A stretch of DNA of 43,357 nucleotides from Pseudomonadales bacterium (GTDB lineage: Bacteria; Pseudomonadota; Gammaproteobacteria; Pseudomonadales; Azotimanducaceae): contig JACKNX010000024.1 in the NCBI GenBank assembly GCA_024234635.1, positions 1 to 43,357 on the forward strand, given 5' to 3'. Numbering within the stretch: the first letter of the stretch is position 1; every line of letters starts with the position of its first letter. Both the position numbers and the translations under genes were made by a program. The notes under the pieces were generated by a model that was not told the origin of the DNA, did no database searches, and worked only from the letters and a program-made list of their open reading frames with translations. Below, one piece after another: positions 40,150 through 43,357 of this stretch.

Positions 40150-40221
40150 GACAAGTCTGCGTGGAGTCCGCCGCAGGCTTGTCTGACCGGGCCAGCCCGA
40201 TACGGGGCTGGGCTGGCCCGG
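40150..40221 (-). terminator. Two tandem strong hairpins after mdh
   Basis: GACAAGTCTGCG (40150-40161) pairs with CGCAGGCTTGTC (40172-40183), 12 pairs with one wobble; CCGGGCCAGCCC (40187-40198) pairs with GGGCTGGCCCGG (40210-40221), 12 perfect pairs with an 11-base loop. Both follow the mdh stop on the minus strand. No T-run follows, so they may terminate with Rho or protect the mdh mRNA end. Confidence 0.5.
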
Positions 40222-40234
40222 GAGCGGGCAAAAA

Positions 40235-41209
40235 TCAGGGCAGCAGGTGCGCCACCGCGTCCCGCTCTTCCTTCAACTCCGTCTCCGTGGCCGTCATCTT
40301 GCCGCGGCTGAAGTCGTTGATGGCCAGGCCCTGCTCGATCTTCCAGTCACCGCCGCTGCAGCGCACGGGAAAGGAGTAGATGAGGCCCTTGTCGATGCCG
40401 TAGCTGCCATCCGAGTAGATGCCCATGCTGACGATGCCGTTCGAACCCAGTGCCCAGTCGTGCATGTGGTCGATGGCGGCATTGGCGGCGGAGGCGGCAC
40501 TGGAAGCGCCGCGCGCTTCGATGATCGCGGCGCCACGCTGCTGCACGGTAGGAATGAAGGTGTCGGCATACCAGGCCTGATCCACCAGGGACAGCGCCGC
40601 CTTGCCGTCGACCGTGGCATGGTGAAGGTCCGGGAACTGGGTGGCGGAGTGGTTACCCCAGATGCAGGCGCCAACCACGTCAGTAGTGTGCTTGCCGGTT
40701 TTCCCCGCCAGCTGCGCCATGGCGCGATTGTGATCCAGGCGGGTCATTGCAGTGAAGTTGCGCGGATCCAGGTCCGGTGCATTGCGCTGAGCGATGAGGC
40801 AGTTCGTGTTGGCGGGGTTGCCGACCACCAGCACCCTGACGTTGCGGGACGCAACAGCGTTCAGCGCCTTGCCCTGTACCGAGAAGATGGCTGCGTTGGC
40901 TTCCAGCAGGTCCTTGCGTTCCATGCCCTTGCTGCGTGGACGGGAGCCCACCAGCAGCGCGTAGTCCGTATCCTTGAACGCCACGTTCGGATCGTCCGTC
41001 GGCACGATGCCCTTGAGCAGCGGGAAGGCACAATCGTCCAGTTCCATGCAGACGCCCTTCAGGGCACCCAGCGCGGGGGTGATTTCAAGGAGCTGCAGGA
41101 TCACGGGCTGGTCCTTGCCAAGCATGTCGCCAGAAGCGATGCGGAACAGGAGCGCATAGCCGATCTGACCGGCAGCGCCGGTAACCGTTACCCTCACCGG
41201 GTTTTTCAT
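40235..41209 (-). CDS. mdh: Malate dehydrogenase
   Basis: A 324-residue NAD-dependent malate dehydrogenase of the cytosolic (MDH2, about 325-residue) type, interconverting malate and oxaloacetate in the TCA cycle. The cofactor motif is GAAGQIGYALLFRIA; LLEITPALGALKGVCMELDD follows. Substrate Arg residues are in GSRPRSKGMERKDLL, then NPANTNC, the Asp of TRLDHNRA and the catalytic His of IWGNHSATQFPD. The end FSRGKMTATETELKEERDAV is typical of the type. The ATG at 41209 is clear. Confidence 0.97.
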   Translation of the reverse strand: MKNPVRVTVTGAAGQIGYALLFRIASGDMLGKDQPVILQLLEITPALGALKGVCMELDDCAFPLLKGIVPTDDPNVAFKDTDYALLVGSRPRSKGMERKDLLEANAAIFSVQGKALNAVASRNVRVLVVGNPANTNCLIAQRNAPDLDPRNFTAMTRLDHNRAMAQLAGKTGKHTTDVVGACIWGNHSATQFPDLHHATVDGKAALSLVDQAWYADTFIPTVQQRGAAIIEARGASSAASAANAAIDHMHDWALGSNGIVSMGIYSDGSYGIDKGLIYSFPVRCSGGDWKIEQGLAINDFSRGKMTATETELKEERDAVAHLLP

Positions 41210-41336
41210 GGAAGCCTCACTCGAGAACAGTTGGGAAAAAGAAGCGGGATTTTAGCCCAGACGAATCGGGAAAGAACGCGTCGGGACGACACGCCGTGAC
41301 GCATGCCGCGCCGCCTCGCGGCCAGGCAACGGGCGA

Positions 41337-41774
41337 TCATACATAACGCATCTCCCGCAACCAGTTCCCGCTGGCCTCCATTTCCAGCACGTCGCCGATC
41401 CATGGGGCATGCGGATGCGGCAGGTTGTTCAAGGTCACCCACGCCACCTGATCGAAAACGGGCTCGGCAATGGCGACGATGCCGTCCCAGCGATCGCAGG
41501 CGAATACAACGTTGAGCCCCTGATGGCCCCGGCTCTGGTAACCGAGAACCGCCACGGGCAGCAGCACCTGCGGCGTTACCCCTACCTCCTCCCGGCATTC
41601 CCGTACCGCCGCTTCCTCGAGCGTCTCCCCGAATTCCTGATGGCCCCCCGGCAGCGTGAACCAGCCATCCATGAACCCGGTGTTGGCCCGGCGCAGCAGG
41701 CACAGCTCACGCGCGGCGGCCTCGCCTCGCCGGAACAGCACGTGCACCACTACCGGGAATCTTGCGCGTTCCAC
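41337..41774 (-). CDS. Nudix hydrolase
   Basis: A protein of about 145 residues with a complete Nudix box, GHQEFGETLEEAAVRECREE followed by VGV (Gx5Ex7REUxEExGU). The preceding NTGFMDGWFTLPGGH matches the NTGF.DG...PGGH pattern of MutT-like NTP or sugar-nucleotide pyrophosphatases. The substrate is not known. I chose GTG at 41774 (start VERARFPVVVHVLFRRG) because it gives the length and N-terminus of close relatives; ATG at 41819 or 41828 would add a Gly/His-rich extension. It lies between mdh and gltB. Confidence 0.88.
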   Translation of the reverse strand: MERARFPVVVHVLFRRGEAAARELCLLRRANTGFMDGWFTLPGGHQEFGETLEEAAVRECREEVGVTPQVLLPVAVLGYQSRGHQGLNVVFACDRWDGIVAIAEPVFDQVAWVTLNNLPHPHAPWIGDVLEMEASGNWLREMRYV

Positions 41775-41828
41775 ACCTGCACCCTCACCACAATGGCCGC
41801 CTGCATGGTGACCGCACATGACCGCCAT

Positions 41829-42218
41829 TGCATCTCTTTATGCATGTCGCTCACAGCCCTTCTCTTGATTCACCGGCCGGTTTCTGCGATGTTTCCCGTC
41901 CGCGTGCCCGCGACCCGGCTTGCGACGAAAAAGAAAAAGAGAAATCAGCAAGTTAAGTCAGGAACCGGGATTTTCCCCGCATTCACGACAATGTCGAATG
42001 CCCGGTTGCGCAAACCCGCGAGCAGAACAGGCCGCCGGCCAAACCAGGCTGGGTGGTCTACTCGCGCCTGCGGTAGCCCAACGGGCACCGCCGGTCCGGT
42101 TTCGAGGAAAGTACGTGGACAGCTGGAATGATTGCGCCGCGATGAGCGTGGCATGCCTTTTGAAAGGCCCGTTCGCACGACGCGATTTTGACAACTAGCG
42201 GACCGGAAGTGCAGCCCT
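41829..42218 (+). promoter_or_regulatory. Long hairpin-rich leader/upstream region of gltB
   Basis: No gene is supported in these 390 bp. Several dyads follow one another: AACCGGG/CCCGGTT (41963-41969 with 42001-42007) enclosing GCATTC..GAC/GTCGAATGC (41979-42001); GGCC/GGCC at 42030-42040; GCGG..GCCC/GGGC.CCGC at 42070-42091; GCCTTT-TG-AAAGGC at 42155-42168. If transcribed ahead of gltB this would be a structured leader of up to about 260 nt. I do not recognise a known riboswitch, and I cannot pick a promoter with confidence. Confidence 0.4.
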
Positions 42219-43357
42219 ATGACACAACGACGACCATTTGGCCTCCCAGACGCCCACGCGCTCTACGACCCCACTTATGAAAAGGACGGCTGCGGCGTAG
42301 GCTTCGTCTGCGACATCAAGGGCCGGCCCAGCAACCGGATCCTGCGGGATGCCGAACACATGAACCGCTGCATGGACCACCGCGGCGGCGTGGGCTACGA
42401 AAAAAATACCGGCGACGGCGCGGGGGTGCTTACCGCCCTGCCGCACCGCCTGCTCACCCAGTTCGCCAGGTCCGACCTCGGGGTGGAGCTGCCAGCACCG
42501 GGCGAGTACGGCGTCGGCAACGTGTTTCTGCCCAACAACCCCGAGGAACGCGCCGAGTGCCAGCGCGTCATCGCCGAATCCATCGCCGAGGCCGGTCTCA
42601 CCCTGCTCGGCTGGCGCAACCTGCCGACGGACCCGGATGGTGCCGACATCGGCAATGCCGCACGGGCTGCCATGCCGACGTTCATGCAACTCTTCGTTGG
42701 CGGCAACGGCATTCACGGGGAAGCTCTGGAGCGCCAGTTATACCTCGTGCGCAAGGATGCCACCCACAAGCTCCGCGCCAACGACCATCTGAAGGAGCGC
42801 CTGCTGTTTTTCGTGTGCACCCTGTCCACGCGCATCATCGTTTACAAGGGCATGCTCACCCCGCACCAGGTGTTTCTGTTTTATCCGGACCTGCTCAACC
42901 AGGACTATGAAACCCACCTGGCCATGGTGCATTCGCGCTTCAGCACCAACACGTTCCCGTCCTGGGACCGCGCCCAGCCCAACCGGTTCATGAGCCACAA
43001 CGGCGAGATCAACACGCTGCTGGGCAATGTCAATTCCATGAACGCGCGCGAAGGCAACATCGGTTCGAGCCCGTTCGGCGACAACCTGAAAAAGCTCTTC
43101 CCCATCGTCGAGGAAGCCGTGTCCGACTCCGGCGCCTTCGACAACGTGCTGGAGTTCCTGCTCATGAGCGGCCGCAGTCTGCCGGCCTCCGTGATGATGA
43201 TGATTCCGGAAGCCTGGCAGCAGCACGCGCACATGTCGGAAGACAAGAAGGCGTTCTATGAGTATCACTCCTGCCTGATGGAACCCTGGGACGGCCCGGC
43301 TTCCATTGCCTTCACGGACGGGCACTACATCGGCGCGGTGCTGGACCGCAATGGTCT
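42219..43357 (+). CDS. gltB: Glutamate synthase (NADPH) large subunit, N-terminal part (cut by window edge)
   Basis: The first 379 residues of GltB, the large subunit of glutamate synthase, which moves the glutamine amide to 2-oxoglutarate. About 1,100 further residues would lie beyond the window. The class II glutamine amidotransferase domain is present: EKDGCGVGFVCDIKGRPSN with Cys25 as the expected N-terminal nucleophile after removal of a 24-residue propeptide, MDHRGGVGYEKNTGDGAGVL, VHSRFSTNTFPSWDRAQPNR and FMSHNGEINTLLGNVNSMN (glutamine site). The start follows a long, hairpin-rich leader; the ribosome binding site (GGAAG) is weak. The partner gltD, if present, would be downstream. Confidence 0.97.
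   Translation, partial: MTQRRPFGLPDAHALYDPTYEKDGCGVGFVCDIKGRPSNRILRDAEHMNRCMDHRGGVGYEKNTGDGAGVLTALPHRLLTQFARSDLGVELPAPGEYGVGNVFLPNNPEERAECQRVIAESIAEAGLTLLGWRNLPTDPDGADIGNAARAAMPTFMQLFVGGNGIHGEALERQLYLVRKDATHKLRANDHLKERLLFFVCTLSTRIIVYKGMLTPHQVFLFYPDLLNQDYETHLAMVHSRFSTNTFPSWDRAQPNRFMSHNGEINTLLGNVNSMNAREGNIGSSPFGDNLKKLFPIVEEAVSDSGAFDNVLEFLLMSGRSLPASVMMMIPEAWQQHAHMSEDKKAFYEYHSCLMEPWDGPASIAFTDGHYIGAVLDRNG

Noticed and set aside
42108..42120. GAGGAAAGT, a string also found in RNase P RNA
   Set aside because: The flanking conserved P4 and other RNase P RNA elements are not there; chance match.
41920..42198. A 92-codon frame in the gltB upstream region
   Set aside because: No ribosome binding site, lysine/arginine-rich start and no family-like sequence; the region is better explained by its hairpins.
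1..43357. CRISPR arrays, tRNA/rRNA genes, insertion sequences, prophage or attachment sites
   Set aside because: I scanned for regularly spaced repeats, T-loop-like tRNA motifs and transposase or integrase signatures and saw none; small RNAs could still be missed by eye.

Overview
The window is GC-rich chromosomal DNA packed with short-spaced, often overlapping genes on both strands. The gene set (aceK, greB, syd, aroA, gltB, mdh, ogt and an Ada/AlkA fusion, beside abundant SDR, enoyl-CoA hydratase, GST and MBL-fold enzymes) points to an aerobic, heterotrophic gammaproteobacterium with a glyoxylate bypass and lipid or xenobiotic catabolism. Syd and GreB are mostly gammaproteobacterial or proteobacterial markers. 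I cannot name the genus. I see no tRNA, rRNA, CRISPR array, complete insertion sequence or prophage.

Layout. 1-2562 (minus): an SDR, a small membrane protein and aceK in one tight operon; aceK runs off the left edge. 2632-7164: a TauE/SafE permease, a secreted S9 peptidase, then a TPR protein with a di-heme peroxidase. 7280-10002 (minus): a TauD-type dioxygenase coupled to a fused lysophospholipid transporter/acyltransferase. 10031-11652 (plus): a class II aldolase coupled to mtnA, probably 5-methylthioribose or 5-deoxyribose salvage. 11757-15050: a His/Tyr-rich secreted protein, greB, then an EF-hand protein, an ECF sigma factor, a putative anti-sigma factor and a periplasmic metal-sensor-like protein. 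15115-18473: an orphan gene, a glutamine-amidotransferase-class hydrolase, an ecdysteroid-kinase-like phosphotransferase and syd. 18484-21977: aroA followed by a CBM9/DUF5916 outer-membrane protein. 22180-24077 (minus): Ada-AraC-AlkA fusion and ogt, an alkylation-repair operon. 24167-28103 (plus): a phosphomannose-isomerase-like protein, a glyoxalase-II-like hydrolase, two enoyl-CoA hydratases and a membrane protein. 28111-31301: alkylsulfatase with an SDR, and a NIPSNAP protein. 31518-34983: a hybrid histidine kinase followed by an unrecognised 400-residue protein. 35135-36721 (minus): membrane protein, SCO copper chaperone, membrane-anchored split-barrel-like protein. 36805-39037: a LysR regulator with a GST, and a GFA-family protein. 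39395-43357: a lipoprotein, mdh, a Nudix hydrolase and the 5' part of gltB behind a long, hairpin-rich leader.

The least ordinary items are a two-copy, roughly 100-bp hairpin repeat placed both times between the 3' ends of convergent genes, the mtnA-aldolase pair, the EF-hand/sigma/anti-sigma/sensor cassette, the orphan behind the histidine kinase, the structured gltB leader, and an altered substrate-binding motif in AroA. All function calls rest on motif recognition by eye; no database search or folding program was run.
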